Shown: positions 1 through 9,239 of the stretch, one piece after another
How positions within the stretch are numbered: the stretch's first letter is position 1
Layout: each line of letters begins with the position of its first letter
NCBI GenBank assembly: GCA_021740625.1
Contig: JAIOZK010000010.1
Coordinates: forward strand, 1 to 64,000
Length of the DNA stretch: 64,000 bases
Origin: Bacteroidales bacterium
GTDB lineage: Bacteria > Bacteroidota > Bacteroidia > Bacteroidales > JAIOZK01
Reading direction: 5' to 3'
The notes under the pieces: model-generated
What the model was told of the DNA's origin: nothing
The model's input: the letters and a program-made list of their open reading frames with translations, nothing else
Database searches by the model: none
Translations under genes and position numbers: made by a program

Positions 1-178
1 TGAACTTTAAAGCTTTCACTGAAGTTCCTTCGCCTTCTCTCAGATACGGTTAATTTTTGTGATTTTCTTGTTGCCATTTTTAACTAATTTTAGTTTGTTT
101 TTCTGTTAAAAAGTGGTCAACGTATTTCAGGCATTGACATATTTTCGCACTACGCATCCAGCCTCCAGCCTCTCAAAT

Positions 179-206
179 TATCAACAATTTCAAGTTGATA
201 AACTTG
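179..206. repeat. Overlapping inverted repeats upstream of rplM
   Basis: Two palindromic elements overlap here. TATCAAC (179-185) pairs with GTTGATA (194-200), and CAAGTT (191-196) pairs with AACTTG (201-206) around GATA. The second covers the -33 element of the rplM promoter. This could be an operator or just AT-rich hairpin DNA; no regulator is identifiable. Confidence 0.35.
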
Positions 207-234
207 TTAATATAAAAATTAAATTCTAACTTTG
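204..234 (+). promoter_or_regulatory. Promoter of the rplM-rpsI-rpsB-tsf operon
   Basis: TTG at 204-206, a 20-bp spacer and TAACTTTG at 227-234 match the Bacteroidetes sigma-70 promoter form (TTG/TTTG then TAnnTTTG). Transcription would start near 240, leaving a leader of about 45 nt before the rplM ATG at 287. In that leader GAAAAT (246-251) can pair with ATTTTC (275-280) just before the start codon, a possible site for autogenous control by L13 (speculative). Confidence 0.7.
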
Positions 235-286
235 CACCCATTTTTGAAAATAGTGGAGTCATTCATACAAAGAAATTTTCTGATTC

Positions 287-742
287 ATGGATACGACGAG
301 TTTTAAGACGACTTATGTAAATAAGGAAACCGCAACAAAAGAGTGGGTGATCATTGATGCCAGTGATGAAATTCTGGGGCGTCTTGCCTCCAAGGCGGCG
401 AAAATGCTCAGGGGCAAGTACAAACCCAATTTCTCACCCCATGTGGATTGTGGAGATAATGTGATCATCATCAACGCGGATAAGATCAGGGTTACCGGCA
501 GGAAGTTAAGCGAGAAGGAATACATCAGGCATAGCGGATATCCAGGCGGACAGCGCAGCAGAAACATGCAGGAAACAATGGATCTGAAGCCTGAGTTTAT
601 TGTTGAAAATGCTGTAAGAGGCATGCTTCCGAAAAACAGATTGGGCCGCCAGATGTTCAGGAATCTTTATGTATATGCCGGGAAGGAACATCCCCACGAA
701 GGACAGAAGCCAAAAGAAATTAAATTGAACACAATTAAATAA
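287..742 (+). CDS. rplM: 50S ribosomal protein L13 (uL13)
   Basis: The 151-residue protein has the typical L13 layout: an N-terminal WVIIDASDEILGRLAS segment, the central HVDCGDNVIIINADKI strand, the KxYxRHSGYPGG motif and the AVRGMLPKNRLGRQMF signature near residue 110. It is an early-assembly 23S rRNA-binding protein of the large subunit. It is first in the operon, with rpsI starting 6 nt after its stop, the near-universal L13-S9 pairing. ATG at 287 follows an A-rich leader and gives the expected family length. Confidence 0.98.
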   Translation: MDTTSFKTTYVNKETATKEWVIIDASDEILGRLASKAAKMLRGKYKPNFSPHVDCGDNVIIINADKIRVTGRKLSEKEYIRHSGYPGGQRSRNMQETMDLKPEFIVENAVRGMLPKNRLGRQMFRNLYVYAGKEHPHEGQKPKEIKLNTIK

Positions 743-748
743 TATACA

Positions 749-1135
749 ATGGAGCTTATCAACGCAATCGGTAGAAGAAAAAATGCTGTTGCCCGCGTTT
801 ACCTCATGAGCGGAAATGGTAAGATCACGATCAACAATCGTGAATATACCAATTACTTCAAAACGCTTCCTTTGCAATATGTCGTAAAACAACCTTTCCT
901 CGTGACCGAAACGGAAGGTAAATACGATGTAAAAGTGACCCTGCACGGCGGTGGAGTCTCCGGACAGGCAGAAGCCCTCAGGATGGCAATATCGCGTGCC
1001 CTCATCAAGGATAATGCAGACTTCCGTTCATCGCTCAAAGCTGAAGGAATGCTCATGAGAGATTCCCGTATGGTAGAACGTAAAAAACCGGGACAGCCCA
1101 AAGCAAGAAAGAAATTCCAGTTCAGCAAAAGGTAA
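749..1135 (+). CDS. rpsI: 30S ribosomal protein S9 (uS9)
   Basis: The 128-residue protein begins with the S9 pattern IGRRKNAVARVYL, contains the GGGVSGQAEALRMAISRAL core and ends in the basic tail RKKPGQPKARKKFQFSKR, whose terminal KR reaches the P-site tRNA anticodon loop in known ribosomes. Length is normal. It directly follows rplM and is followed after about 110 nt by rpsB. Confidence 0.98.
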   Translation: MELINAIGRRKNAVARVYLMSGNGKITINNREYTNYFKTLPLQYVVKQPFLVTETEGKYDVKVTLHGGGVSGQAEALRMAISRALIKDNADFRSSLKAEGMLMRDSRMVERKKPGQPKARKKFQFSKR

Positions 1136-1244
1136 TATTTATTCCTGTCTGAAATGGTGTTTAGTATCTAAATTGCTGAGACCGGTTTTGTATCGCTACT
1201 CGGCAATTGTTTTTTTAAGGAATGTAAACACAAAAATCCAAAAA

Positions 1245-2174
1245 ATGGCTAGAACAAATTTTGACGAATTATTAGATGCCGGTGTTCATTTCGGACACCT
1301 GAAAAGAAAATGGAATCCCAACATGGCTCCCTATATCTTCATGGAAAGAAACGGGATCCATATCATCGATCTTTACAAAACCATGGCAAAGATCGAAGAG
1401 GCAGCTTCGGCAATGAAGCAAATTGCCAAATCAGGAAAAAGGATCCTTTTCGTGGCCACAAAGAAACAGGCCAAAGACATTGTTGCAAATGAAGTGAAGA
1501 AAGTAGGAATGCCTTACGTGGTTGAAAGATGGCCCGGTGGTATGCTCACCAATTTTGCAACCATCCGAAAAGCTGTCAGGAAAATGGCTTCCATCGACAA
1601 ACTGATGAATACCAATTCCTTTCTGAATCTTTCCAAGAGAGAACGCCTGCAGGTAGGACGCGAAAGGGCCAAGCTTGAAAAGCAACTGGGAAGTATTGCC
1701 GACCTGAACCGTTTGCCTTCGGCACTTTTCATCGTTGACATCAACAAAGAAAACATTGCTGTTTCGGAAGCCAAAAAGCTCAACATCCCAACAATTGCAA
1801 TCGTGGATACCAACAGCGACCCGACAGCAGTGGATTTTGCCATCCCTGCCAATGACGACGCTTCCAAATCCATCGCTTTGATCACCCGTTTGATGGTTGA
1901 GGCAGTTGAGGAAGGATTGACAGAGAGAAAGCTGGAACGCGACAAGAAACGAATGGAAGAGGAAGAAGAAAGAGAACGCGAGGAAGAGGATCTCAAGGCA
2001 AAATCCAAAACCCTGGAAGAGTATGAAGCACAGGAAGACGAGGAAGCCGAAAAAGGAGGGAAAAAGAGTGTCGACAGTAAACTCAAAAAGGTGAAGGATG
2101 ATGAGAAAGCTCCCAAATCAAGACAGGGAAAAAGGCCCCGCAAGCCCATATCCAAAAAAGGTGGAAGTAAATAA
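1245..2174 (+). CDS. rpsB: 30S ribosomal protein S2 (uS2) with acidic/basic C-terminal tail
   Basis: ATG at 1245 gives MARTNFDELLDAGVHFGHLKRKWNP, the family N-terminus; the in-frame sequence back to 1173 is leader. Residues 1 to about 230 form the S2 fold, with MAPYIFMERNGIHIIDL, the ATKKQAKD motif, RWPGGMLTNF and the IVDTNSDPTAVDFAIPANDDA segment. S2 joins the small subunit late, in the body. The protein is 309 residues, longer than bacterial S2 of about 240: after residue 230 there is a Glu/Lys/Arg-rich, probably helical tail ending in KKGGSK. tsf follows after 30 nt, the standard S2-EF-Ts pairing. Confidence 0.97.
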   Translation: MARTNFDELLDAGVHFGHLKRKWNPNMAPYIFMERNGIHIIDLYKTMAKIEEAASAMKQIAKSGKRILFVATKKQAKDIVANEVKKVGMPYVVERWPGGMLTNFATIRKAVRKMASIDKLMNTNSFLNLSKRERLQVGRERAKLEKQLGSIADLNRLPSALFIVDINKENIAVSEAKKLNIPTIAIVDTNSDPTAVDFAIPANDDASKSIALITRLMVEAVEEGLTERKLERDKKRMEEEEEREREEEDLKAKSKTLEEYEAQEDEEAEKGGKKSVDSKLKKVKDDEKAPKSRQGKRPRKPISKKGGSK

Positions 2175-2204
2175 TTGAATAATTAACAAGAAAAAATTTA
2201 GATC

Positions 2205-3038
2205 ATGGCAAATATAACAGCAGCAGAAGTTAATAAGTTGCGCAAGCAAACCGGCGCCGGTATGATGGATTGCAAAAAGGCGCTGCAGGAAGCCGAAGGC
2301 GATTTTGAAAAAGCAGTCGAAATCCTGCGTAAAAAAGGTCAGAAAGTAGCAGCCAAAAGAGCTGATCGCGAAACAAGCGAGGGTTATGTGATTGGAAAAA
2401 CAAGTGAAGATAATTCCTTTGGTATGGCTGTCATGCTGAGTTGTGAAACGGATTTTGTTGCCAAAAGCGATGATTTTATAAAATTTGTTGAACAGGTGGC
2501 TGAAACTGCCCTGCAAAACAAAATTAAATCACTGGATGATTTGAAGGCCTATGAACTCAATGGAAGAACCATTGGCGAACAGGTTACCGATCTTATGGGA
2601 AAGATAGGCGAAAAAATAGAACTGGCTGAATATGAAACCATAGAATCAGCTCATGTTACTGCTTATAACCATATGGGAAATAAACTTGCTACCTTGCTTG
2701 GCCTGAACAAAGCCGATATTGACGGAGTTGACGAAACAGGAAAAGAACTCGCCATGCAGGTGGCAGCCATGAATCCCGTTGCTGTTGATAGAGATGATGT
2801 TGATCCCAAAATCATCGAAAAGGAAAAGGAGATCGGTATGGAGCAGGCAAGGCAGGAAGGGAAACCCGAAAACATCCTGGAAAAAATCGCCATGGGCAAA
2901 GTAAACCGTTTTCTGAAAGACAATACTTTGTTGAATCAGGACTTTGTAAGGGATACCAAAAAATCTGTGAAACAGTATCTTTCGGAAAAGGATAAAGATT
3001 TGAAGGTGACCGGATTCAAAAGGGTTTCACTTACCTAG
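2205..3038 (+). CDS. tsf: Translation elongation factor Ts
   Basis: EF-Ts is the guanine nucleotide exchange factor of EF-Tu. The 277-residue protein opens with the UBA-like N-terminal domain carrying VNKLRKQTGAGMMDCKKAL, followed by the core domain with SCETDFVAK near residue 80 and the later VAAMNP segment. Length is normal. It is last in the ribosomal operon, with a strong terminator 25 nt after its stop. Confidence 0.98.
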   Translation: MANITAAEVNKLRKQTGAGMMDCKKALQEAEGDFEKAVEILRKKGQKVAAKRADRETSEGYVIGKTSEDNSFGMAVMLSCETDFVAKSDDFIKFVEQVAETALQNKIKSLDDLKAYELNGRTIGEQVTDLMGKIGEKIELAEYETIESAHVTAYNHMGNKLATLLGLNKADIDGVDETGKELAMQVAAMNPVAVDRDDVDPKIIEKEKEIGMEQARQEGKPENILEKIAMGKVNRFLKDNTLLNQDFVRDTKKSVKQYLSEKDKDLKVTGFKRVSLT

Positions 3039-3062
3039 AATAAAACATACGCAAATTGTATT

Positions 3063-3090
3063 AAAGGACCCGGCAGGGTCCTTTTTTTTT
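3063..3090 (+). terminator. Rho-independent terminator after tsf
   Basis: AAAGGACCC (3063-3071) pairs perfectly with GGGTCCTTT (3076-3084) around the loop GGCA, and the T run continues to 3090. It closes the rplM-tsf transcript and isolates it from the acyl-CoA synthetase gene. Confidence 0.93.
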
Positions 3091-3120
3091 GAATGCAGAG
3101 AACAAATGCTATAAAATATG

Positions 3121-3169
3121 AAAGGATTAAAATATTTAAATCCTTTATGATTATTTAGTTGTACCTTTG
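3121..3169 (+). promoter_or_regulatory. Promoter and palindromic putative operator of the acyl-CoA synthetase gene
   Basis: TACCTTTG at 3162-3169 fits the Bacteroidetes -7 element 21 nt before the ATG. Just upstream, AAAGGATT (3121-3128) and AATCCTTT (3139-3146) form a perfect 8-bp inverted repeat with a 10-nt spacer, covering where a -33 element should be; no clear TTTG is present there. A dimeric regulator binding the palindrome is plausible, but none is encoded nearby. Confidence 0.5.
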
Positions 3170-3189
3170 CAAAGCGATAAAAGGAATGA

Positions 3190-4833
3190 ATGAGAAAACT
3201 AACCCAATTAACTTTCCCTGAGATTTTCTCGGAAACATGCAAACGGTATAAAGATCGTAATGCTTTCTCTTTTGTAGGAGAGCAACCACGTACCTATGCT
3301 GATGTGGATGACAGGATCCGCAGTCTTGTGACGTTTCTTGAAAAACTCGGAATAAAGCCCGGCGATAAAGTTGCCATCCTGGGAACCAATATGCCCAACT
3401 GGCCCATTGGCTATCTTGCCGTCAGTTTTATAGGCGCTGTGGTTGTGCCCATTTTACCGGATTTTTCTGAAGAGGAGATCGGCAACATCCTGCAACATTC
3501 CGAAGCCAAAACAATATTTGTATCAGAGAAATTACAGGAAACATTGAATAGGATCTATGCTCCGGGTATTCTGCATACAATCAAGCTGGAGGATTTCAGC
3601 CTGACTTCAGCTACAGAGAAAGATATTCAATACAAAGCTGAAGATTTAACCACAAGAAAGTTCTCGGTTCGTGAAGATGACCTCGCCAGTATTGTTTATA
3701 CTTCCGGCACAACGGGCAGGTCGAAAGGGGTGATGCTGAGTCACAAGAATATTGTGAGCAACGCTATCGCCGGAGGGTATGTACAGCAGATCGATGAAAA
3801 CGACCGTTTCCTGTCAATACTGCCTTTGTCGCACACCTATGAAAATACCATCGGCATGATTTTGCCCATCCTCTGTGGTGCATCCGTATATTATATGAAG
3901 GAAAAACCTGTACCCGCCAATCTGATCAAAGCCATGCAGCAGGTTAAACCTACCATGATGCTGACCGTTCCGCTGATCATCGAAAAAGTATTCAGGAACC
4001 GGGTGAAGCCAGCATTAACTGCTAATTTGTTTTTAAAGATCTTATACCGGATTTCTTTTCTCCGGAAAAAGATGCACAGGAGGGCAGGTGTTCAGCTTAT
4101 GGAGTCCTTTGGGGGCAAGCTTAAGTTTTTTGGCATCGGCGGCGCCAAGCTTGACCGCGAAGTAGAAAAATTCCTGATCGAAGCCAAATTTCCCTATGCC
4201 ATCGGGTATGGTCTCACAGAGACCTCACCATTACTTGCCGGGGTCAACCCGCATCATGTTCGACTGCAATCCACGGGACCGGCAATTCAGGGTATTGAGC
4301 TCAGGATCAAGGATCCGGATGAAAAGACCGGTATTGGTGAGATATGGGCAAAGGGACCCAATGTTATGCAGGGATATTATAAAAATGAAGAGGAATCCAA
4401 AAAAATTCTGAGCGGGGATGGCTGGCTGAAAACCGGCGACCTGGGTGTTTTCGATCGTGATAACTTCCTGTATTTAAAAGGCAGGGTAAAAAATGTGATC
4501 GTCGGGGCAAATGGGGAAAATGTTTATCCAGAGGAGATTGAATCCTTGATCAACAATTTCAGGCATGTTGCAGAATCCATCGTGCTGAATAAAAAAGGAA
4601 AACTGGTAGCCCTGGTACACCTGAACATGGAAGAACTTGAAAAACGATACCAGTACCTGCAGGATGAACTGCATCATCAACTGGAAAAGAAAAAGCAGGA
4701 TTTGATAAATGAGTTGATGGAGTATGTGAATGCCCGGGTTACCAAATTTGCCAGACTCAAAATGATCGTATTGCATGCCGAACCCTTTCAAAAAACCCCA
4801 ACACAGAAGATCAAAAGGTTTTTGTACAGTTAA
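3190..4833 (+). CDS. AMP-forming long-chain acyl-CoA synthetase (AMP-binding protein)
   Basis: The 547-residue ANL-superfamily enzyme activates a carboxylic acid, most likely a fatty acid, with ATP and CoA. The phosphate-binding loop YTSGTTGRSKGVMLSH lies near residue 171, the adenylate motif GYGLTETSPLL near 339 and the hinge region GWLKTGDLGVFD near 417; the C-terminal subdomain has a Lys-rich stretch and ends QKTPTQKIKRFLYS, containing the conserved catalytic-type lysine. It is monocistronic, with its own promoter and convergent to the next gene. ATG at 3190 is used; the ATG-like overlap 4 nt upstream is out of frame. Substrate chain length cannot be read. Confidence 0.88.
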   Translation: MRKLTQLTFPEIFSETCKRYKDRNAFSFVGEQPRTYADVDDRIRSLVTFLEKLGIKPGDKVAILGTNMPNWPIGYLAVSFIGAVVVPILPDFSEEEIGNILQHSEAKTIFVSEKLQETLNRIYAPGILHTIKLEDFSLTSATEKDIQYKAEDLTTRKFSVREDDLASIVYTSGTTGRSKGVMLSHKNIVSNAIAGGYVQQIDENDRFLSILPLSHTYENTIGMILPILCGASVYYMKEKPVPANLIKAMQQVKPTMMLTVPLIIEKVFRNRVKPALTANLFLKILYRISFLRKKMHRRAGVQLMESFGGKLKFFGIGGAKLDREVEKFLIEAKFPYAIGYGLTETSPLLAGVNPHHVRLQSTGPAIQGIELRIKDPDEKTGIGEIWAKGPNVMQGYYKNEEESKKILSGDGWLKTGDLGVFDRDNFLYLKGRVKNVIVGANGENVYPEEIESLINNFRHVAESIVLNKKGKLVALVHLNMEELEKRYQYLQDELHHQLEKKKQDLINELMEYVNARVTKFARLKMIVLHAEPFQKTPTQKIKRFLYS

Positions 4834-4878
4834 ATCCTCTTATTATTTGTCCTAAAATATCCTGGTAAGAATTACACT

Positions 4879-7800
4879 CTACCGGATCAACACAAAACTC
4901 CCCGTTTCAATCTCTTCAATTTCCTTTTCTTCCACACCGATATACTCATATGAAATTTGATACACATACACAGCCTGGGGAGCATTTTTTCCTTTGATCT
5001 TTCCGTCCCATCCCCGGTAAGGATCTTTGGTTTCAAAGATCATTTGTCCCCAGCGGTTGAAAATTTTCATATTGAAATGGGGAACATAAGAGGATTGAAG
5101 TACCACTTTAAACTCGTCGTTCAATCCATCCCCGTTTGGAGAAAAGGCATTGGGTATGTTGAGGATCAAATAGCGGTGTAAGGCAAAAACAGAATCAGCC
5201 GATGAACACCCGACATAGGAAGTCATGTTTACCCGGTACCAGCCCTGCTGGGTGATGATAATATCATGGGTTGTGTCTCCGGTATTCCAAAGGTATGACT
5301 GCATCCCTTCACCTGCATCCAGTTGCAGGGATTCGCTGAAGGCGATGGTGTCTTCACTGGCAAACGCTGCCATGGGAGCCGGCTCCACGATCAACTGGCA
5401 AGCACTGCTGATGCTGCAACCTGCTGTATCGCTAATATGCAGGGTGTAGATTCCCTGATCGGAGGGCTGCACATCAAACAAACCCAGGTCTTCTTCATAT
5501 ACTTCCACACCATTGGGATAGATCCACTTGTATTCAAGCTGTCCGTTACCACCCGAGGCAAATGGAGTGATAAATGTCATATCTCCCTGGCATACCCTTT
5601 TTTCTTCATTTAAAACCAATTCAATCTCCCGGTAAATCTTCACATTACCCAGGGTATATTCCACCGGGATGGGCTCTCCTTGCTCATCCAGGAAATAACT
5701 CACGCCTGTTTCACCGTTCCATTGCACCTGGCTCTGACTCCCGCCTGAACCTGTAAATACAAGCTGGCAAATGACCGATTCATCGGGCAGGTTGATGGGC
5801 AGGCTGTCCCATTGCAGGAGTATTCTGCCTTCGGCTGGGAAAAGCTGTGCGTTAAGATTGGGAGCGAGCAGGGAATGTGTGTTGGCAAAACCCTGGCAAT
5901 CCAGCAGGCTGTTGTCGTACAAAAGTTCCACTCTGAAGCGGCTCACCTGTTCAAAATTGGAAACTCGCAAGGGTACGAAAGCAGTATTTCCCGGGCAGGC
6001 CTCATCATCGCCGGCCACCGCCTGCAATTTAATGGTGATTTCATTCTCTACTTCTAAGGTAAAATAAGTTATACATCCGTATTCATCGGCAATGCTGCAA
6101 TTATAAATTCCTGAGGCAAGTCCTGTAAAATCACCGTTGTTGACCTGAGAAGGGCCGCCAATAGAATAGTACAAAGTATCGCTGATGCCGGATGCCTGTA
6201 TGTGAATTTCTCCGTTATCCATTCCGTCTGTGGCATCAACAACCAGTGTATCTGTTATTTGAGGAGCTGATGTAGATATAAGGGTCAAAGGATTTTCACT
6301 CCAGGCGGTTTTGCATCCCAGACTGTCTTTTACAAAAATGGCATAGGTTCCCTCAGAAAGATCATCAAACACACCCAGGTTATCAAAATAATTGTTTTCA
6401 TTGTCGATGCTGTAAAGCAAATGCTGGCTGGCCGCAGAAGAGGCCTGAATGTGGATAAATCCGTCACCCTGCCCGCAATGTTCCTGCCCGAAATCAATCT
6501 GAAGAATTTGAATATCACCGGCATCGCTGATGCCAAAGGAAGGGCTTTGGTACTGGCAGTTGTTGCTGTCGGTAACGATGAGGGAATAATTTCCTACCGA
6601 AAGCCCGGTAATATCAAGTGTATTGCCCACCACATTGCCCAGGTCATCGATCCAGGTGTACTGCAATGGTTCGGTTCCATTCACCTGCAAGTCCAGTATC
6701 ATCCCGTTGCTTTCTCCGCAGGAGGTGGGAAAGATTTCCATGTCAGAAGTATCGATGACAGCCGGGGGGTGGAACGCCACATGAATGGTATCAATGCCTG
6801 TACAGGGAGCATCTGTGCGCACTCTGACCCAGTAATTACCAGTATCGCTCACATAAATGGAAGGGCCTGATTGCAATGTGTTCCAGGTATATTGATAATC
6901 GCCGCACCAGGCATCCAGCAAAACGGAATCGCCCTGGCAGATGGCAATATCGGGACCCAGGTCGGGCTCGGGCGAATATTCCACGTAGATTTCGCGGGAA
7001 GTATGCTCAAACCTGCCGGTAGGATACCACACATCAACGCTCACCTCAAAATATCCGCTATCGGAAAAGATATGTGATGGATTGTGCTCATAAGAAATAT
7101 TGTTTTCAAAACCCGAACCAGGGTCGCCAAAGTTCCAGAACATGCTGTCAGGCTCAGGCAGGAAATTGTGGGTGAACTGGAAGATTTCACCACGGCATGT
7201 TCCTTCATGATCAAAACGGAATAGATAATCGATCAATTGGTTGGGAAAAGCCCATGTTACCTCTCCGGGATACATAAACAATACATCTTCTTCATAGTTA
7301 CAATCCGTTCCTTTTAACCAGGGTTTATTGATTACCCCTAAATAGTATTCCTGATAATTTGCATGATGTTTGGCGCAATAAATTTTTCCATCTCTTGCTA
7401 GTTGCATACCCATTCCCTGACCGGATCCTACCAATATCGCCGAATTATTAAAAGCTATTTTATCTTCGATATATTTAACTTCGAACTGAAATATATCATT
7501 ATAACCCACTTTAACAAATGAAACATACAGATATTTTGAATCTGGTGAGAATTCCATCCCGGTGATATGAGGATCCGATCCGGGTTCATAAATAGTATAC
7601 AAATAATTTACTTTACCTGACCGGGCATCGAATCTACAAACTTCTATTTCTTTATCCATGTGATAGCTGCTTACAAGATACTTCTTATCATAACTAACTT
7701 TAATAAACCCCCAGTCCCATCCACCACCCTCACGATCCGGCATTTCACTCAGTATGGGCGTAGTATTTAATCCGTTCTGATCGATCTCGAAAGCAGCCAT

Positions 7801-8334
7801 GGCATCTTCGGTGAATTTACGGACGATGGCCCAGTAAGAATCACTTCCTTCACGTTTTACCAGGGCAATCCTACCTTCCGTATCCCAGGCAGCATCAATG
7901 TATGTATTTTTTTCAATTACTTTACCAAGTCCATTGTTAAATTGCATATCAACGATAGTAGAATACATTCCGGTCCCATTGCCTGTTTGAATAAGATGTA
8001 AAATATAATACAGGTATTGATTTCCTGGCCATTTGGCAATCACAGTACCATTAACGTTTCCCTGACCAAGTAATCCATCACCATTTTGCATGATCTCATG
8101 CTCTTTATTAAGGACAGCATTATCGTCAACATAAAACAGAAGGTTTCCATTAATATCAGACATTGTTGAACTACCTCCAATGGTATAGGTTTGCCCATTT
8201 TGTAAAACTTCAGGCTCACCTGAATTAAAATCTAAACCACAATAATGACCGAAATACCAGATATTGGCCTGGTTTTGACAAACAGCTGTATCAAGAATAA
8301 AGAAAAATAGTATGAGATAAAAACATTTATGCAT
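4879..8334 (-). CDS. Giant secreted adhesin-like protein with T9SS gliding-type C-terminal domain
   Basis: The 1151-residue protein has a hydrophobic signal peptide (residues 1 to about 19, cleavage near AVCQ). Residues of about 20-370 look like a beta-propeller of the kind seen in gliding-associated proteins. A PKD-like domain follows (WNFGDPGSG...HIFSDSGYFEV, about 400-460), then several Ig/SprB-like repeats with 'G.Y.L.VTDSNNC' endings, a cohesin-like beta-sandwich (about 790-910) and the C-terminal CHU_C-type sorting domain: NAFSPNGDGLNDEFKV, FNRWGQMIFE, WDGKIKG, YVYQISY (about 1065-1151). These mark a cell-surface or secreted protein exported through the T9SS. The 5' coding part is much more AT-rich than the rest, suggesting domain shuffling. 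Ligand unknown. Confidence 0.85.
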   Translation of the reverse strand: MHKCFYLILFFFILDTAVCQNQANIWYFGHYCGLDFNSGEPEVLQNGQTYTIGGSSTMSDINGNLLFYVDDNAVLNKEHEIMQNGDGLLGQGNVNGTVIAKWPGNQYLYYILHLIQTGNGTGMYSTIVDMQFNNGLGKVIEKNTYIDAAWDTEGRIALVKREGSDSYWAIVRKFTEDAMAAFEIDQNGLNTTPILSEMPDREGGGWDWGFIKVSYDKKYLVSSYHMDKEIEVCRFDARSGKVNYLYTIYEPGSDPHITGMEFSPDSKYLYVSFVKVGYNDIFQFEVKYIEDKIAFNNSAILVGSGQGMGMQLARDGKIYCAKHHANYQEYYLGVINKPWLKGTDCNYEEDVLFMYPGEVTWAFPNQLIDYLFRFDHEGTCRGEIFQFTHNFLPEPDSMFWNFGDPGSGFENNISYEHNPSHIFSDSGYFEVSVDVWYPTGRFEHTSREIYVEYSPEPDLGPDIAICQGDSVLLDAWCGDYQYTWNTLQSGPSIYVSDTGNYWVRVRTDAPCTGIDTIHVAFHPPAVIDTSDMEIFPTSCGESNGMILDLQVNGTEPLQYTWIDDLGNVVGNTLDITGLSVGNYSLIVTDSNNCQYQSPSFGISDAGDIQILQIDFGQEHCGQGDGFIHIQASSAASQHLLYSIDNENNYFDNLGVFDDLSEGTYAIFVKDSLGCKTAWSENPLTLISTSAPQITDTLVVDATDGMDNGEIHIQASGISDTLYYSIGGPSQVNNGDFTGLASGIYNCSIADEYGCITYFTLEVENEITIKLQAVAGDDEACPGNTAFVPLRVSNFEQVSRFRVELLYDNSLLDCQGFANTHSLLAPNLNAQLFPAEGRILLQWDSLPINLPDESVICQLVFTGSGGSQSQVQWNGETGVSYFLDEQGEPIPVEYTLGNVKIYREIELVLNEEKRVCQGDMTFITPFASGGNGQLEYKWIYPNGVEVYEEDLGLFDVQPSDQGIYTLHISDTAGCSISSACQLIVEPAPMAAFASEDTIAFSESLQLDAGEGMQSYLWNTGDTTHDIIITQQGWYRVNMTSYVGCSSADSVFALHRYLILNIPNAFSPNGDGLNDEFKVVLQSSYVPHFNMKIFNRWGQMIFETKDPYRGWDGKIKGKNAPQAVYVYQISYEYIGVEEKEIEEIETGSFVLIR

Positions 8335-8346
8335 TTTAGTATTTTA

Positions 8347-8380
8347 AAATATGTCCCGGAAGAGTTTCCGGGACATATTT
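8347..8380 (-). terminator. Strong hairpin between the small secreted protein gene and the giant T9SS gene
   Basis: A perfect 15-bp stem (8347-8361 with 8366-8380) encloses the loop GAGT; its GC core is TCCCGGAA/TTCCGGGA. Read on the minus strand it ends in ATTTTAAAAT, a weak U tract. It probably terminates or attenuates transcription from the 145-residue gene before the giant gene, whose start lies 13 nt beyond. Confidence 0.75.
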
Positions 8381-8389
8381 CTTTATTCA

Positions 8390-8827
8390 TTAATTTAATT
8401 CGATTTGTGGGATTTCAACAGGATTTATTGGATCCATAAGGTCTTGGCAAGAAGTAGAATAACCTGAATCTTTCCCATTGCATACCACAACAATACCCCC
8501 CTGGCCATCGGGACAAATTTTCTTCACTGCCGTAAAAATGATATAACAATCAGATGTTTCACCACTGCAAAAAGAGGTTAGATCAAATGCCGTAAATGTT
8601 TCACCAGGGTCTTCGAAATTTGTTCCTGAATATACCAATGTTGATCCTTCATCACATTGGTCATATATTTCTATGTCAATCCTGTAGGTCCAATCTCCCG
8701 GAAGCGGGCAATCATCACAATTTGAGGGATCCCATGAAACATCAACGCTTCCCTGTGCATAAGCACCATTTGCAAGGGTTAATACCGTGGCCATAACAAT
8801 GACTAAAATACTAATAATTTTTTTCAT
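8390..8827 (-). CDS. Small secreted cysteine-rich protein of unknown function
   Basis: No family is recognised. ATG at 8827 gives MKKIISILVIVMATVLTLANGAYAQG, a clear Sec signal peptide with cleavage after AYA; an in-frame extension upstream is unlikely because it buries this signal. The mature part is about 121 residues, acidic, with eight cysteines (NCDDC, DQC, SFC, SDC, KIC, VVC, TSC), enough for four disulfides. Aromatic and beta-branched residues alternate, suggesting a small beta-sandwich. It precedes the giant T9SS protein on the same strand, separated by a hairpin, so the two may be co-expressed in part; a role as a minor surface component is only a guess. Confidence 0.7.
   Translation of the reverse strand: MKKIISILVIVMATVLTLANGAYAQGSVDVSWDPSNCDDCPLPGDWTYRIDIEIYDQCDEGSTLVYSGTNFEDPGETFTAFDLTSFCSGETSDCYIIFTAVKKICPDGQGGIVVVCNGKDSGYSTSCQDLMDPINPVEIPQIELN

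Positions 8828-9239
<412 letters not shown>

Noticed and set aside
1-203. Upstream flank of rplM as a coding or RNA gene
   Set aside because: No frame with family resemblance and no tRNA-like fold; CATCCAGCCTCCAGCC stutter is typical intergenic DNA.
1173-1244. N-terminal extension of rpsB
   Set aside because: Sequence before ATG 1245 is not S2-like, and MARTNFDELL is the family start.
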